Shown here in pieces: positions 1 to 13,512 of a stretch of 64,000 bases of DNA; positions within the stretch are counted from its first letter, which is position 1; every line of letters begins with the position of its first letter. The notes beneath the pieces are model-generated. The model did no database searches, was not told the DNA's origin, and worked only from the letters and a program-made list of their open reading frames with translations. The DNA comes from Microbacterium hydrocarbonoxydans (GTDB taxonomy: Bacteria; Actinomycetota; Actinomycetes; Actinomycetales; Microbacteriaceae), in assembly GCF_011752045.1 (NCBI RefSeq), contig NZ_JAAKXW010000001.1, forward strand, positions 124,001 through 188,000, read 5' to 3'. A program made the position numbers and the translations under genes.

Positions 1-2046
1 GATCTTCGACACGGTGACCCGCGTCCGCTTGAACTCGGGCATCGCCGAGACCGGATCGACCGACGGATCGGTCAGCAGGTTCGCGCGGCCGTCGCCGGGG
101 AAGTGGAACGGCAGGAAGACGGTGTCGTGGCGGATCCCGGAGGTCACCTCCGCGCGCGCCCGGACGGCGCCGCGCTCGTTCGCGATCTGCACGAGGTCGT
201 CCTTCACGATGCCGAGACCTGACGCGGTCGCGGGATGCAGCTGCACGGTCGCTTCCGGGCGGGCGGTCATGAGCTCGGCGACGCGTCGCGTCTGGGCGCC
301 CGACTGGTAGTGCTCGAGCAGGCGGCCCGTGATCAGGGTCGTCGCGCCGCCCTGCTCGGCCTCCCGGGACCGCGCGGTGACGGCGACGATGCGGGCCCGG
401 CCGTCCGGGTGGGCGAAGTCGTCGCGGAACAGGTGCGGGGTTCCCGTCGAGCCTGACGCGAACGGCCAGTGCGCGGCGATGCCGGTGTCGAGCAGCGCGT
501 GGCTGAGGCCGGAGTAGTCGGCGATCCCGCCGGCCGAGGCGCGGGCGAGCTCGTCGAACACCTCCGCGGCATCCGTGGACCAGACGCCGGGGGCGTCGAG
601 CCGGCGGGCCAGCTCCTGCATGATCCACAGCTCGCTGCGCGCCTCGCCGGGCGCGTCGATCGCCCGGCGGCGGCGGATCACCCGCCCCTCGAGCGAGGTC
701 ATGGTGCCCTCCTCCTCGGCCCACTGGGTGACCGGGAGCACGTAGTGCGCGAGCCGGGCCGTCTCGGAGACGAAGAAGTCGCACACCACGAGGAGGTCGA
801 GCGCCCCCAGGCGCCGGGTCACCTCGCCGGCATCCGGGGCCGACACCACGACGTTCGAGCCGTGGACCAGCAGGGCGGACACCTCCGCGCCGAGCATCCC
901 CAGCAGCTCCATCGCCGGGACGCCGGGGCCGGGGAGGACGGCGGGGTCCACACCCCAGACCGCCGCGACATGGGCGCGGGCCTCGGGATCGGAGATCTTG
1001 CGGTAGCCGGGAAGCTGATCGCACTTCTGACCGTGCTCGCGGCCGCCCTGGCCGTTGCCCTGACCGGTGAGGGTGCCGTAGCCGGCGCCGGGACGGCCGG
1101 GCAGTCCCAGCACCAGCGAGAGGTTGATCGCGGCGGTCGCGGTGTCCGTGCCGTCGACGTGCTGCTCGACGCCGCGTCCGGTGATGATGAACGTGTGCGG
1201 TGCGCCGGCGAGACGCCGTGCGACCTCGCGCAGCTGCGCGGCGGGCACCCCGGTCGCGGACTGCACGCGCTCCGGCCACCAGGACGCGACGCTCCGGCGC
1301 AGCTCGTCGAGTCCGGTCGTCCGCCGTTCGAGGTAGTCGAGGTCGGCGAGCCCCTCCGCCAGCACGATGTGCGTGAGGCCGAGGAGGACGATGAGGTCGG
1401 TGCCGGGGGCGGGCTGCATGTGGATGCCGGCGCCGTCCTCGGTGAGCCGCGCGGTCTCGGAGCGGCGCGGGTCGACGACGATGAGTCCGCCGCCCGCGCG
1501 GGCCCCGGCGAGGTGGCTGAGCAGCGGAGGCATGGTCGCGGCGACGTTCGAGCCGAGGAGCAGGATCGTGTCGGCGTCGTCGAGATCGGTCACGGGGAAC
1601 GGGAGGCCGCGGTCGACGCCGAAGGCCCTGTTGCCCGCCGCCGCGGCGCTCGACATGCAGAACCGGCCGTTGTAGTCGATCCGGCTGGTCCCGAGGGCGA
1701 TGCGGGCGAACTTGCCGAGCTGGTACGCCTTCTCGTTCGTCAGGCCGCCTCCGCCGAAGACGCCGACGGAATCGGCTCCTCGCTCGGCACGCAGCTCGCG
1801 CAGCCGCGCGGCGATGTCGTCGAGAGCATCCTCCCAGGACACCTGCTCGAAGCCGCCATCGGTGCGGCGCAGCGGGACCGTGACCCGGTCACCGTGCCGG
1901 AGCAGCTCGGCCGAGGTCCAGCCCTTCTTGCAGAGCCCGCCGCGGTTCGTCGGGAACTCGCGCGGGGCGACCGCGGCCCCGGCGCCTGCCGGGGTCACGG
2001 TCATCGCGCACTGCAGGGCGCAGTACGGGCAGTGGGTCGACGTCAC
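1..2046 (-). CDS. nasA: Assimilatory nitrate reductase, molybdopterin catalytic subunit (partial)
   Basis: Reduces nitrate to nitrite in the cytoplasm using a molybdopterin guanine dinucleotide cofactor. The reading frame is open for 682 codons from a GTG at 2046 and leaves the window, so the C-terminus is missing. The N-terminus carries a [4Fe-4S] ligand set (Cys6, Cys9, Cys13, Cys39; C-x2-C-x3-C-x25-C), followed by an FCMSSA motif and a run of molybdopterin-domain signatures (LLLGSN, VVDPRRSETA, GNGQGGREHGQKCDQLPGYR). The late part reads VQLHPATASGLGI and FHFPG, the molydopterin dinucleotide-binding domain. The start overlaps the narK stop by 4 bp (GTGA), so the pair is translationally coupled. 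A respiratory reductase is less likely because there is no Tat signal and the gene follows a NarK-type transporter. Confidence 0.93.
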   Translation of the reverse strand, partial: MTSTHCPYCALQCAMTVTPAGAGAAVAPREFPTNRGGLCKKGWTSAELLRHGDRVTVPLRRTDGGFEQVSWEDALDDIAARLRELRAERGADSVGVFGGGGLTNEKAYQLGKFARIALGTSRIDYNGRFCMSSAAAAGNRAFGVDRGLPFPVTDLDDADTILLLGSNVAATMPPLLSHLAGARAGGGLIVVDPRRSETARLTEDGAGIHMQPAPGTDLIVLLGLTHIVLAEGLADLDYLERRTTGLDELRRSVASWWPERVQSATGVPAAQLREVARRLAGAPHTFIITGRGVEQHVDGTDTATAAINLSLVLGLPGRPGAGYGTLTGQGNGQGGREHGQKCDQLPGYRKISDPEARAHVAAVWGVDPAVLPGPGVPAMELLGMLGAEVSALLVHGSNVVVSAPDAGEVTRRLGALDLLVVCDFFVSETARLAHYVLPVTQWAEEEGTMTSLEGRVIRRRRAIDAPGEARSELWIMQELARRLDAPGVWSTDAAEVFDELARASAGGIADYSGLSHALLDTGIAAHWPFASGSTGTPHLFRDDFAHPDGRARIVAVTARSREAEQGGATTLITGRLLEHYQSGAQTRRVAELMTARPEATVQLHPATASGLGIVKDDLVQIANERGAVRARAEVTSGIRHDTVFLPFHFPGDGRANLLTDPSVDPVSAMPEFKRTRVTVSKI

Positions 2047-3449
2047 AGCCGGGTGCCCGATCGAAGGCTCGCCCGCAGGTACACCAGCGCGGTCACGGCG
2101 ATCATCACCACGTAGGCGCCGAGGAACCAGCTCAGCCCGGACGTGTAGCCGCCGGTCGTGGCCTTCGACAGGCCGAGCACCTGCGGGATGAGGAAGCCGC
2201 CGTAGGCGCCGAGTGCCGAGATGATCCCCAGGGCGGCGGAGGCCTTGCGCTGCGACCCGATGTCGCCGGCCGTGCGATGCGCGTCCTCGGCGCCGGCCCG
2301 CCATGCGAACACGGTGGGGATCATCCGATAGGTCGCGCCGTTGCCCATGCCGCTCGCGGTGAAGAGCAGGAGGAAGAGTCCCAGGAATCCCCAGAACCCG
2401 ATGAACGGGAGGGTCAGGATGACGGCGGTGGTGAGCAGCGCCATCGCGCTGAACGCCGCCACGGTGATCGTCGCGCCGCCGAAGCGGTCGGCGAGCCTGC
2501 CGCCGTAGGGGCGGGCGAGGGAGCCGCACAGGGCGCCGAGGAAGGCGAGCGGGATCGTCGCCGAGGCGATGTGGAGGGCGGAGAAGTCCGGGAACTGGTC
2601 GGCGAGGAGCTTCGGGAAGACGCCGGCGAAGCCGATGAAGGAGCCGAAGGTGCCGAGGTAGAGGAAGGCGAGGATCCACAGGTGCGGCTCCTTGAAGGCC
2701 GCGACGGATGCCGCGAGGTCGGCCTTGGCGCTGGAGAGGTTGTCCATGCGCAGCGCGGCGCCCACGATCGCGATCACGATGAGCGGCACCCAGATCCAGC
2801 CCGCCGCGGGAAGGCTGAGGGTGCCGGCCGCGCCGATCGTGATGACGATCGGGACGACGAACTGGGCGACGGCCGCGCCGAGGTTCCCGCCGGCGGCATT
2901 GACGCCGAGCGCCCAGCCCTTCTCCCGCTGCGGGTAGAAGTAGGTGATGTTCGCCATCGATGAGGCGAAGTTCCCGCCGCCCACTCCGGCGAGGGCGGCG
3001 ACGCCGAGCATCACGGGGAAGGGTGTCTCCGGGTCGCCGACGCAGAGCGCGAGCCCGATCACCGGGAGCAGCAGGAGCGCCGCGGAGACGATCGTCCAGT
3101 TGCGCCCGCCGAAGCGGGCCACCATGAAGGTGTAGGGGAAGCGGAGCGTCGCGCCGACGAGGCTCGGCATCGAGATGAGCCAGAACGTCTGCGAGACGTC
3201 GAAGGTGAAGCCGGCCGCCGGGAGCGAGATCACCACGATCGACCACAGCTGCCAGACGACGAAGCCGAGGAACTCCGCGAAGATCGACCAGCGCAGGTTG
3301 CGCGTGGCGATGCGGCGGCCCTCCGACTCCCACTGCATGTGGTCCTCGGCGTCCCAGCCGTCGATCCAGCGGCCTGCTCTGACGGTGAGGGCGCCGACGA
3401 CGGCGGTGGGCGCTGTGCCCGGGGCGGGTGCGGAATCGATCGCGGTCAT
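2043..3449 (-). CDS. narK: Nitrate/nitrite transporter, NNP family of the MFS
   Basis: A 468-residue polytopic membrane protein with about 12 hydrophobic segments after a soluble N-terminus of about 45 residues. It has the nitrate signature of the NNP family: GGGNFASSMANITYFYP, then KGWALGVNAAGGNLG. It should import nitrate (or exchange nitrate and nitrite) for the NasA reductase encoded directly downstream. The ATG at 3449 is preceded on the minus strand by a GGAGGCACC ribosome-binding site. A 15-bp palindrome about 80 bp upstream is a candidate operator. The exact symport or antiport mode cannot be read from the sequence. Confidence 0.93.
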   Translation of the reverse strand: MTAIDSAPAPGTAPTAVVGALTVRAGRWIDGWDAEDHMQWESEGRRIATRNLRWSIFAEFLGFVVWQLWSIVVISLPAAGFTFDVSQTFWLISMPSLVGATLRFPYTFMVARFGGRNWTIVSAALLLLPVIGLALCVGDPETPFPVMLGVAALAGVGGGNFASSMANITYFYPQREKGWALGVNAAGGNLGAAVAQFVVPIVITIGAAGTLSLPAAGWIWVPLIVIAIVGAALRMDNLSSAKADLAASVAAFKEPHLWILAFLYLGTFGSFIGFAGVFPKLLADQFPDFSALHIASATIPLAFLGALCGSLARPYGGRLADRFGGATITVAAFSAMALLTTAVILTLPFIGFWGFLGLFLLLFTASGMGNGATYRMIPTVFAWRAGAEDAHRTAGDIGSQRKASAALGIISALGAYGGFLIPQVLGLSKATTGGYTSGLSWFLGAYVVMIAVTALVYLRASLRSGTRL

Positions 3450-3530
3450 GGTGCCTCCGATACGGGGATGGAGCTGCGTGACTCTGAAGGTAGGCGGGCA
3501 TTGTTTCCGCGCAGTCGCTGCTCCATATCG

Positions 3531-3545
3531 GCGGTGTAACACCGC
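3531..3545. promoter_or_regulatory. Palindrome upstream of narK-nasA, candidate operator
   Basis: GCGGTGT-A-ACACCGC is a perfect inverted repeat with 7-nt arms and a 1-nt centre. It lies 82-96 bp before the narK ATG, in the 180-bp region between the divergent narK and uvrA genes. Part of it reads GTAAC followed 6 nt later by CTCAC, which half-matches the GTnAC-n6-GnAAC box used by GlnR. The regulator is not identified. Confidence 0.4.
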
Positions 3546-3617
3546 TCTCACCGCGGCGAATCCTCCGCGTGAGGTTCTCGGAAGGGCGGTGACGGAGCCA
3601 GTGTCCGTGGCCCCTCG

Positions 3618-3623
3618 TAGACT
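3618..3623 (+). promoter_or_regulatory. -10 hexamer of uvrA, leaderless arrangement
   Basis: TAGACT ends 6 nt before the GTG start of uvrA. That spacing puts the transcription start at or next to the start codon. No Shine-Dalgarno sequence is present in this interval, which fits a leaderless mRNA. Confidence 0.6.
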
Positions 3624-3629
3624 TGATCG

Positions 3630-6517
<2,888 letters not shown>

Positions 6518-6518
<1 letters not shown>

Positions 6519-8401
6519 TGGCCGACGTGCTGCCGTACCGGCCGCGGACGGGGGAGATCCCTACCGACCCCGGCGTCTACCGGTTCCGCGACGCCGAGGG
6601 CCGGGTGCTCTACGTCGGCAAGGCGAAGAACCTCCGTCAGCGGCTCTCGAACTACTTCGCGCCGCTGCGCACCCTGCACGAGCGCACCCGGCGGATGGTG
6701 ACGACGGCGGCATCCGTCGAATGGACGGTCGTGCCGACGGACGTCGACTCCCTCCAGCTGGAGTACATGTGGATCAAGGAGTTCGATCCGCCCTTCAACG
6801 TCCGCTACAAGGACGACAAGTCGTACCCGTTCATGGCGGTGACCCTGGGCGACGAGGCGCCGCGCGTCATCGTCACCCGCAACCGGAGGATCCCCGGGGC
6901 CCGCTACTTCGGCCCCTATCCGAAGGTGTGGGCGGTCCACGAGACCATCGATCTGATGGTCAAGGCTTTCCCGATCCGCACGTGCAGCGATTCGAGCTAC
7001 AAGCGCGCGATGCAGACAGGGCGCCCGTGCTTCCCCGGCCAGATCGGCAAGTGCGGGGGCCCGTGCTCGATGACGGTGACCATCGAGGAGCACCGGGCCA
7101 TGGTCGACGACTTCGTCGCGTTCATGGCAGGCGGCGACGAGCGCTTCACCCGTGAGCTCACGAAGCGGATGCTCGCCGCCTCTGCCGCCATGGACTACGA
7201 GGCGGCGGCCAGGTATCGCGACAAGCTCTCCGCGATCGAGGCGGTGCTGGGCAAGAGCGCCCTGGTGCTGGCGGCCGACGAGGACGCCGACCTGTTCGGC
7301 ATCGCGGAGGACGAGCTCGCCGCCGCCGTGCAGCACTTCGTGATCCGAGGCGGACGGGTGCGCGGCGTGCGCGCGACGACGATCGAGAAGGAGATCGACA
7401 TCACGACGGGCGAGCTCGTCGACCAGGTGCTGCAGCACGCCTACGGCGATGCGCAGGACGTCCCCCGCCGCATCCTGGTGCCCACCCTCCCCGACGACGC
7501 CGCAGAACTCGAGGAATGGCTGCGCGAGCGCCGGGGGAGGAAGGTCGAGATCGCGGTCGCCCAGCGCGGCCAGCGCGCCGACCTCATGCGCACCGCCACG
7601 ATCAACGCGCAGCAGGCGCTGATCCGCCACAAGACCAGGCGCACGAGCGACTACGTCGCCCGCACCCAGGCGCTGACCGACCTGCAGGAGGCGCTGGGAC
7701 TGGAGGAGGCTCCGCTGCGGATCGAGTGCTTCGACATCTCGCACCTGGGCGGAACCAACGTGGTCGCGTCGATGGTGGTCTTCGAGGACGGGCTGCCGCG
7801 CAAGGACCAGTACCGGTCGTTCAACATCCCGGAGACCACCGACGACACCGACTCGATGTATCAGGTGCTCCGCCGGCGCCTCGCGCACCTCGACCGGCCC
7901 GAGGCGGAGGACGCCCAGGAGACGGATGCCGAGCTCGAGGGCGCGCCTCGGCGGAAGCCCCGCTTCGCGTACCCGCCCCAGCTGCTGCTCGTCGACGGCG
8001 GACAGCCGCAGGTGGAGGCCGCTGCGCGGGCGCTGCAGGATGCAGGGCACACCGAGATCGCCGTCTGCGGCATCGCGAAGCGGCTCGAGGAGATCTGGCT
8101 GCCGGGCGACGACTTCCCGGTGATCCTTCCGCGCACGAGCGAGGCGCTGTATCTGCTGCAGCGGCTCCGTGACGAGGCGCACCGGTTCGCCATCACGCAC
8201 CAGCGCAAGCGCCGCCGCAGCGACATCACCACCGTCCTCGCAGAGGTGCCCGGTCTCGGCGCCGCCCGCATCAAGGTCCTGCTGAAGCACTTCGGCTCGG
8301 TCACCGCGCTCCGCGCCGCCGAGCCCGGCCAGATCGAGGAGGTTCAGGGCATCGGCCCGGTGCTCGCGCAGAGCATCCATGCGCATCTCTCCACTCGCTA
8401 G
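6518..8401 (+). CDS. uvrC: Excinuclease ABC subunit C
   Basis: Makes both incisions around a lesion marked by UvrAB. The 627-residue protein has an N-terminal GIY-YIG nuclease domain (GVYRFRD, then [13 protein letters not shown]), a central UVR segment ([17 protein letters not shown]), the RNase H-like endonuclease domain ([17 protein letters not shown]) and C-terminal helix-hairpin-helix motifs ([18 protein letters not shown]). Full length for the family. It overlaps the uvrA stop by one base, so the two repair subunits are co-translated. Confidence 0.97.
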
Positions 8402-8430
8402 GCTGGTGTCGCGGGGGAGAAGGAGTAACG

Positions 8431-9303
8431 ATGGCTGAAGGGGAGAAGGGCGAGTTCCTCATCGTCACGGGCATGTCGGGCGCAGGGCGCACGACGGTCG
8501 CGAACGCGCTGGAGGATCTCGGCTGGTATGTCGTGGACAACCTCCCGCCGCAGATCCTGCGGCCGCTTCTCGACCTCACCGACATGGGCGGTGACGCGCT
8601 TCCGAAGATCGCGGCGGTCGTGGACGTACGGGGACGCAACCTCTTCGACGACTTTCCCGGTGTGGCCAGGGCTCTGCGCTCGCGCGGCTCTGTGCGCGTG
8701 CTCTTCCTCGACGCGTCCGACGACGTGCTGGTCCGGCGTTTCGAGTCGGTGCGCCGGCCGCATCCACTCCAGGGCGACGGCACCCTGCTCGACGGCATCC
8801 GCGTCGAGCGGTCGAAGCTCGCGCCGGTGCGCGAGGCGGCCGACCTCGTGATCGACACGTCGGCGCTGAACATCCACCAGCTCGCCACCCAGGTGTCCGA
8901 CCTGTTCTCCGAGGAGGGGGCCGCGCGGCACCGCGTCACGCTGATGAGCTTCGGGTTCAAGTACGGCCTGCCGACGGACGTCGACCTCGTCGCAGACATG
9001 CGCTTCCTGCCGAACCCGTTCTGGAACGAGGATCTCCGTGGTCTCACCGGGCAGGACGAGCCGGTCAGGGAGTACGTGCTGTCCCGCGAGGGGGCGACGG
9101 AGTTCCTCGACGCGTACGCCGCGGCGCTCACGCCGGTACTCGAGGGCTATCAGCGCGAGAACAAGAGCCACTCCACCGTGGCGATCGGCTGCACGGGCGG
9201 CAAGCACCGGTCCGTGGCGATGGTGGAGGAGCTGGCCCGCCGGCTGGCCGCCGTCCCCGGGGTCGCCGTGAACGTCCGTCATCGCGACCTGGGCAGGGAA
9301 TAG
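8431..9303 (+). CDS. rapZ: RapZ/YvcJ family nucleotide-binding protein
   Basis: A 290-residue P-loop protein of the RapZ (YvcJ) family. In Enterobacteria RapZ guides RNase E to the sRNA GlmZ; in Gram-positives the family is a GTPase or nucleotide-binding regulator of unclear role. The P-loop reads GMSGAGRTT, with Arg where classical Walker A has Lys; from memory this is common in actinobacterial members. The C-terminal signature [17 protein letters not shown] is intact. The ATG follows an AAGGAG ribosome-binding site. It lies 29 bp after uvrC and 68 bp before whiA; the yvcK gene that usually separates rapZ from whiA is absent. Confidence 0.94.
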   Translation: MAEGEKGEFLIVTGMSGAGRTTVANALEDLGWYVVDNLPPQILRPLLDLTDMGGDALPKIAAVVDVRGRNLFDDFPGVARALRSRGSVRVLFLDASDDVLVRRFESVRRPHPLQGDGTLLDGIRVERSKLAPVREAADLVIDTSALNIHQLATQVSDLFSEEGAARHRVTLMSFGFKYGLPTDVDLVADMRFLPNPFWNEDLRGLTGQDEPVREYVLSREGATEFLDAYAAALTPVLEGYQRENKSHSTVAIGCTGGKHRSVAMVEELARRLAAVPGVAVNVRHRDLGRE

Positions 9304-9371
9304 CTGCCGCCGCAAGGCGAGTAAGCTGGAGGTTTGCGTCGCGATCCGGCGCGTGAGCGTAGAGGAGTGTC

Positions 9372-10349
9372 GTGGCACTAACCACCGACGTCAAGGCTGA
9401 ACTGGTCAGCATCCGCAATGCACCCCCGACGGTGCGTGTCGCGGAGGTCACCGCGATCCTCCGGTTCGCCGGAGGCCTGCACTCGATCGCAGGCCGAGTG
9501 GCTGTCGAGGCGGAAGTGGACGCCGAGGTGCTCGCGCAGCGCGTGGCCAGGGATCTCGCCGAGATCTACGGCGTCCGGCCCGAGATCGCGCAGGTGCAGT
9601 CGAGCACGGCGAACGACGGTGCCCGCTGGGCGGTCCGCGTCATCGCGGCGGGGGAGACTCTCGCGCGCCAGACCGGCCTGCTCGACCAGCGCCGCCGCCC
9701 GGTGCGCGGCCTGCCGAACCGCCTCACCACCGGTTCCCGCGCCGAGGTCTCCGGCCTCTGGCGCGGCGCGTTCCTGGCCGCAGGCACGCTCAGCGAGCCC
9801 GGCCGGTCCGCCATGCTCGAGGTGTCCTGCCCGTCGTCCGAGGCTGCGATGGCCCTCGTCGGCGCGGCTCACCGACTCGGAGTCGCCGCCAAGGCGCGCG
9901 AGGTCCGGGGGATGCCGCGTGTCGTCGTCCGCGAGGGCGAGGCGATCCGCACGATCCTCGCGGAGATGGGCGCCCAGCGCACCGCCGTCGCGTGGGAGGA
10001 GATGCGCCAGCGCCGCGAGGTGCGCGCCGGCGTCAACCGCCTGGTGAACTTCGACGACGCGAACCTGCGCCGCTCCGCGCAGGCCGCCGTCGCCGCCTGT
10101 GCCCGCGTCGAGCGCGCGCTCGAGATCCTCGGCGAGGACGTGCCCGAGCACCTGAAGGTGGCGGGGGAACTGCGCCTCGCGCACCGCGACGCCAGCCTCG
10201 ACGAGCTCGGCCACCACGCGGAGCCGCCGATGACGAAGGACGCCGTCGCCGGCCGCATCCGCCGTCTGCTCGCCATGGCGGACAAGCGCGCCCAGCAGGA
10301 GGGCATCCCCGGGACCGAGGCCGCCGTGCCCGTCGGGCTCGACGCCTGA
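9372..10349 (+). CDS. whiA: WhiA, LAGLIDADG-like DNA-binding regulator
   Basis: In Streptomyces WhiA acts with WhiB to switch on sporulation septation genes; in non-sporulating actinobacteria it is tied to cell division. The 325-residue protein starts [14 protein letters not shown] and contains the conserved N-terminal domain, a central homing-endonuclease-like domain ([22 protein letters not shown]) and a C-terminal helix-turn-helix ([26 protein letters not shown]). The GTG at 9372 is preceded by a GAGGAG ribosome-binding site. A strong terminator follows, which separates it from sodA. Confidence 0.96.
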   Translation: MALTTDVKAELVSIRNAPPTVRVAEVTAILRFAGGLHSIAGRVAVEAEVDAEVLAQRVARDLAEIYGVRPEIAQVQSSTANDGARWAVRVIAAGETLARQTGLLDQRRRPVRGLPNRLTTGSRAEVSGLWRGAFLAAGTLSEPGRSAMLEVSCPSSEAAMALVGAAHRLGVAAKAREVRGMPRVVVREGEAIRTILAEMGAQRTAVAWEEMRQRREVRAGVNRLVNFDDANLRRSAQAAVAACARVERALEILGEDVPEHLKVAGELRLAHRDASLDELGHHAEPPMTKDAVAGRIRRLLAMADKRAQQEGIPGTEAAVPVGLDA

Positions 10350-10370
10350 GATCCAGACCTGATCATCGGA

Positions 10371-10400
10371 GAGAGCCGGTCCCGCACGGGGCCGGCTCTC
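10371..10400 (+). terminator. Intrinsic terminator after whiA
   Basis: GAGAGCCGG (10371-10379) pairs with CCGGCTCTC (10392-10400) and is followed by a pyrimidine stretch CTCTTCTTCC. It closes the uvrA-whiA transcription unit. Confidence 0.75.
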
Positions 10401-10549
10401 CTCTTCTTCCGGAGCGTCACACAGGAAGGTTCCCGTCGCGGGTCGCGTTGTCGTCAGTAGGATGAAAAACGTCCGCTCCGTGTCGCACTTCGGCGGCGCG
10501 GAGGATCGGCAAGCGCCGCGGCGCGGCGCGGATTGGATGAGAAAGCGAC

Positions 10550-11176
10550 ATGGCTACATATACGCTCCCTGACCTCCCGTACGACTTCGCAGCGCTCGAG
10601 CCGCACATCAGCGGGAAGATCATGGAACTCCACCATGACAAGCACCACGCGGCCTACGTCGCGGGCGCGAACGCGGCTCTCGAGGCGCTGGCCGAGGCGC
10701 GCGAGACCGGCAACCTGGCGAACGTGAACAAGCTCGAGAAGGACCTCGCGTTCAACCTCGGCGGTCACGTCAACCACTCGATCTTCTGGACCAACCTGTC
10801 TCCGAACGGCGGCGGAGAGCCCGAGGGCGAGCTGCGCGCCGCCATCGACGAGTTCTTCGGCTCCTTCGAGAAGTTCCAGGCGCACTTCACCGCGAACGCC
10901 ATGGGCATCCAGGGCTCCGGCTGGTCCGTGCTCAGCTGGGACTCGATCGGCCAGCGCCTGATCATCCAGCAGCTGTTCGACCAGCAGTCGAACACCGCGC
11001 AGGGCACGGTCCCGCTGTTCCAGCTGGACATGTGGGAGCACGCGTTCTACCTCGACTACCTCAACGTCAAGGCGGACTACGTCAAGGCGGCGTGGAACAT
11101 CGCGAACTGGGAGAACGTCGCTCAGCGCTTCGTAACGGCGCGTGAGAAGACCTCCGGACTGCTGGTACTGTCGTAA
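10550..11176 (+). CDS. sodA: Superoxide dismutase, Fe/Mn family
   Basis: Converts superoxide to hydrogen peroxide and oxygen in the cytoplasm. The 208-residue protein has all four metal ligands in context: His in MELHHDKHH near residue 28, His in GGHVNHSIFW, and Asp and His in DMWEHAFYLDY. The GGGEP and GSGWSVLSWD region is typical of the Mn/Fe group, but metal choice cannot be fixed by eye. It is flanked by terminators at 10371-10400 and 11179-11220, so it is its own transcription unit between whiA and gap. A -10-like TAGGAT lies at 10458-10463. Confidence 0.96.
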   Translation: MATYTLPDLPYDFAALEPHISGKIMELHHDKHHAAYVAGANAALEALAEARETGNLANVNKLEKDLAFNLGGHVNHSIFWTNLSPNGGGEPEGELRAAIDEFFGSFEKFQAHFTANAMGIQGSGWSVLSWDSIGQRLIIQQLFDQQSNTAQGTVPLFQLDMWEHAFYLDYLNVKADYVKAAWNIANWENVAQRFVTAREKTSGLLVLS

Positions 11177-11178
11177 AC

Positions 11179-11220
11179 AACGGGCGTCCTGATGGGCGAA
11201 ATGCCCGTCAGGACGCCGTT
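11179..11220 (+). terminator. Intrinsic terminator after sodA
   Basis: A stem of about 18 bp starting 3 nt after the sodA stop: 11179-11197 pairs with 11203-11220, with one bulged G and a GAAAT loop. There is no T-run after it. Confidence 0.7.
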
Positions 11221-11237
11221 GTCCGTGAAATCCGTAA

Positions 11238-12287
<1,050 letters not shown>

Positions 12288-12297
12288 GCTCATACAC

Positions 12298-13512
12298 ATG
12301 ACTCTGCGCACCCTGGACTCTCTGGGTTCCCTCGAGGGCAAGCGCGTCATCGTCCGTTGTGACCTCAACGTCCCCCTGCGGGACGGGGTCATAACGGACG
12401 ATGGTCGTGTCCGAGCCTCGCTGCCGACCCTCAACGCACTCATCAACGCGGGAGCCCGCGTCGTCGTGTGCTCGCACCTCGGCCGCCCCGATGGGGCGCC
12501 CGATCCGCAGTACAGCCTGGCGCCCGTCGCCCAGCGGCTGTCCGAGCTCCTCGGCAAGCCGGTCGCCTTCGCGCGCGACACGGTCGGCGAGTCGGCGAAG
12601 GAAGCCGTGGCCTCCCTCGAGGACGGCGGGGTCGTCGTCATCGAGAACCTCCGGTTCAACCCGGGGGAGACGTCGAAGGACGACGCCGTGCGCGGAGCGT
12701 TCGCCGCAGAGCTCGCCGAGCTCGGCGACGTCCTCGTCTCCGACGGCTTCGGCGTCGTGCATCGCAAGCAGGCGAGCGTCTACGACCTCGCCCAGCTGCT
12801 TCCCTCCGCCGCCGGTCTGCTGATCGCGGCGGAGCTCGACGTGCTCGACCGGCTCACCGAGAACCCGGAGCGCCCCTACGCCGTGGTGCTCGGCGGCTCC
12901 AAGGTGAGCGACAAGCTCGGCGTCATCTCGCACCTGCTCCCGCGCGTCGACCGCATCCTCGTCGGCGGCGGCATGCTGTTCACCTTCCTCAAGGCGCAGG
13001 GCCACGCAGTCGCTTCCAGCCTCCTCGAGGAGGACCAGCTCGAGACCGTGCGCGGCTACATCGCCGAGGCGGCGGAGCGCGGCGTCGAGCTCGTGCTGCC
13101 GACCGACGTCGTCGTCGCAGCCTCCTTCGCCGCGGATGCCGCGCACGAGGTGGCCGCAGCCGACGCGATCGAGGACACGGCTTTCGGCGCCTCCGGCATC
13201 GGCCTGGACATCGGCCCCGAGACGGCCGCCCGGTTCGCCGAGGTCATCCGCGGGTCGAAGACGGTGTTCTGGAACGGCCCGATGGGCGTGTTCGAGTTCC
13301 CGGCTTTCGCGGCGGGCACCAAGGCCGTCGCGCAGGCGCTCACCGAGGTCGACGGCCTCAGCGTCGTCGGCGGCGGCGACTCCGCGGCGGCCGTGCGTCA
13401 GCTCGGATTCGCCGACGACCGCTTCGGTCACATCTCGACCGGAGGCGGCGCCAGCCTCGAGTTCCTCGAGGGCAAGAAGCTACCCGGCCTGGAGGTGCTC
13501 GGATGGGCATGA
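12298..13512 (+). CDS. pgk: Phosphoglycerate kinase
   Basis: Makes ATP and 3-phosphoglycerate from 1,3-bisphosphoglycerate. The 404-residue protein has the substrate motif [11 protein letters not shown], the hinge and nucleotide-binding region ([21 protein letters not shown]) and the final [22 protein letters not shown] motifs. The ATG at 12298 has no purine-rich ribosome-binding site. A TAAGCT hexamer overlapping the gap stop ends 7 nt before it, so a second, leaderless transcript is possible. The 3' end overlaps tpiA. Confidence 0.97.
   Translation: MTLRTLDSLGSLEGKRVIVRCDLNVPLRDGVITDDGRVRASLPTLNALINAGARVVVCSHLGRPDGAPDPQYSLAPVAQRLSELLGKPVAFARDTVGESAKEAVASLEDGGVVVIENLRFNPGETSKDDAVRGAFAAELAELGDVLVSDGFGVVHRKQASVYDLAQLLPSAAGLLIAAELDVLDRLTENPERPYAVVLGGSKVSDKLGVISHLLPRVDRILVGGGMLFTFLKAQGHAVASSLLEEDQLETVRGYIAEAAERGVELVLPTDVVVAASFAADAAHEVAAADAIEDTAFGASGIGLDIGPETAARFAEVIRGSKTVFWNGPMGVFEFPAFAAGTKAVAQALTEVDGLSVVGGGDSAAAVRQLGFADDRFGHISTGGGASLEFLEGKKLPGLEVLGWA

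Noticed and set aside
469..2115. Long plus-strand open frame opposite nasA
   Set aside because: Its protein is Arg/Gly/Asp-rich without any fold signature, while the minus strand encodes a clear molybdopterin oxidoreductase. High GC leaves antisense frames open.
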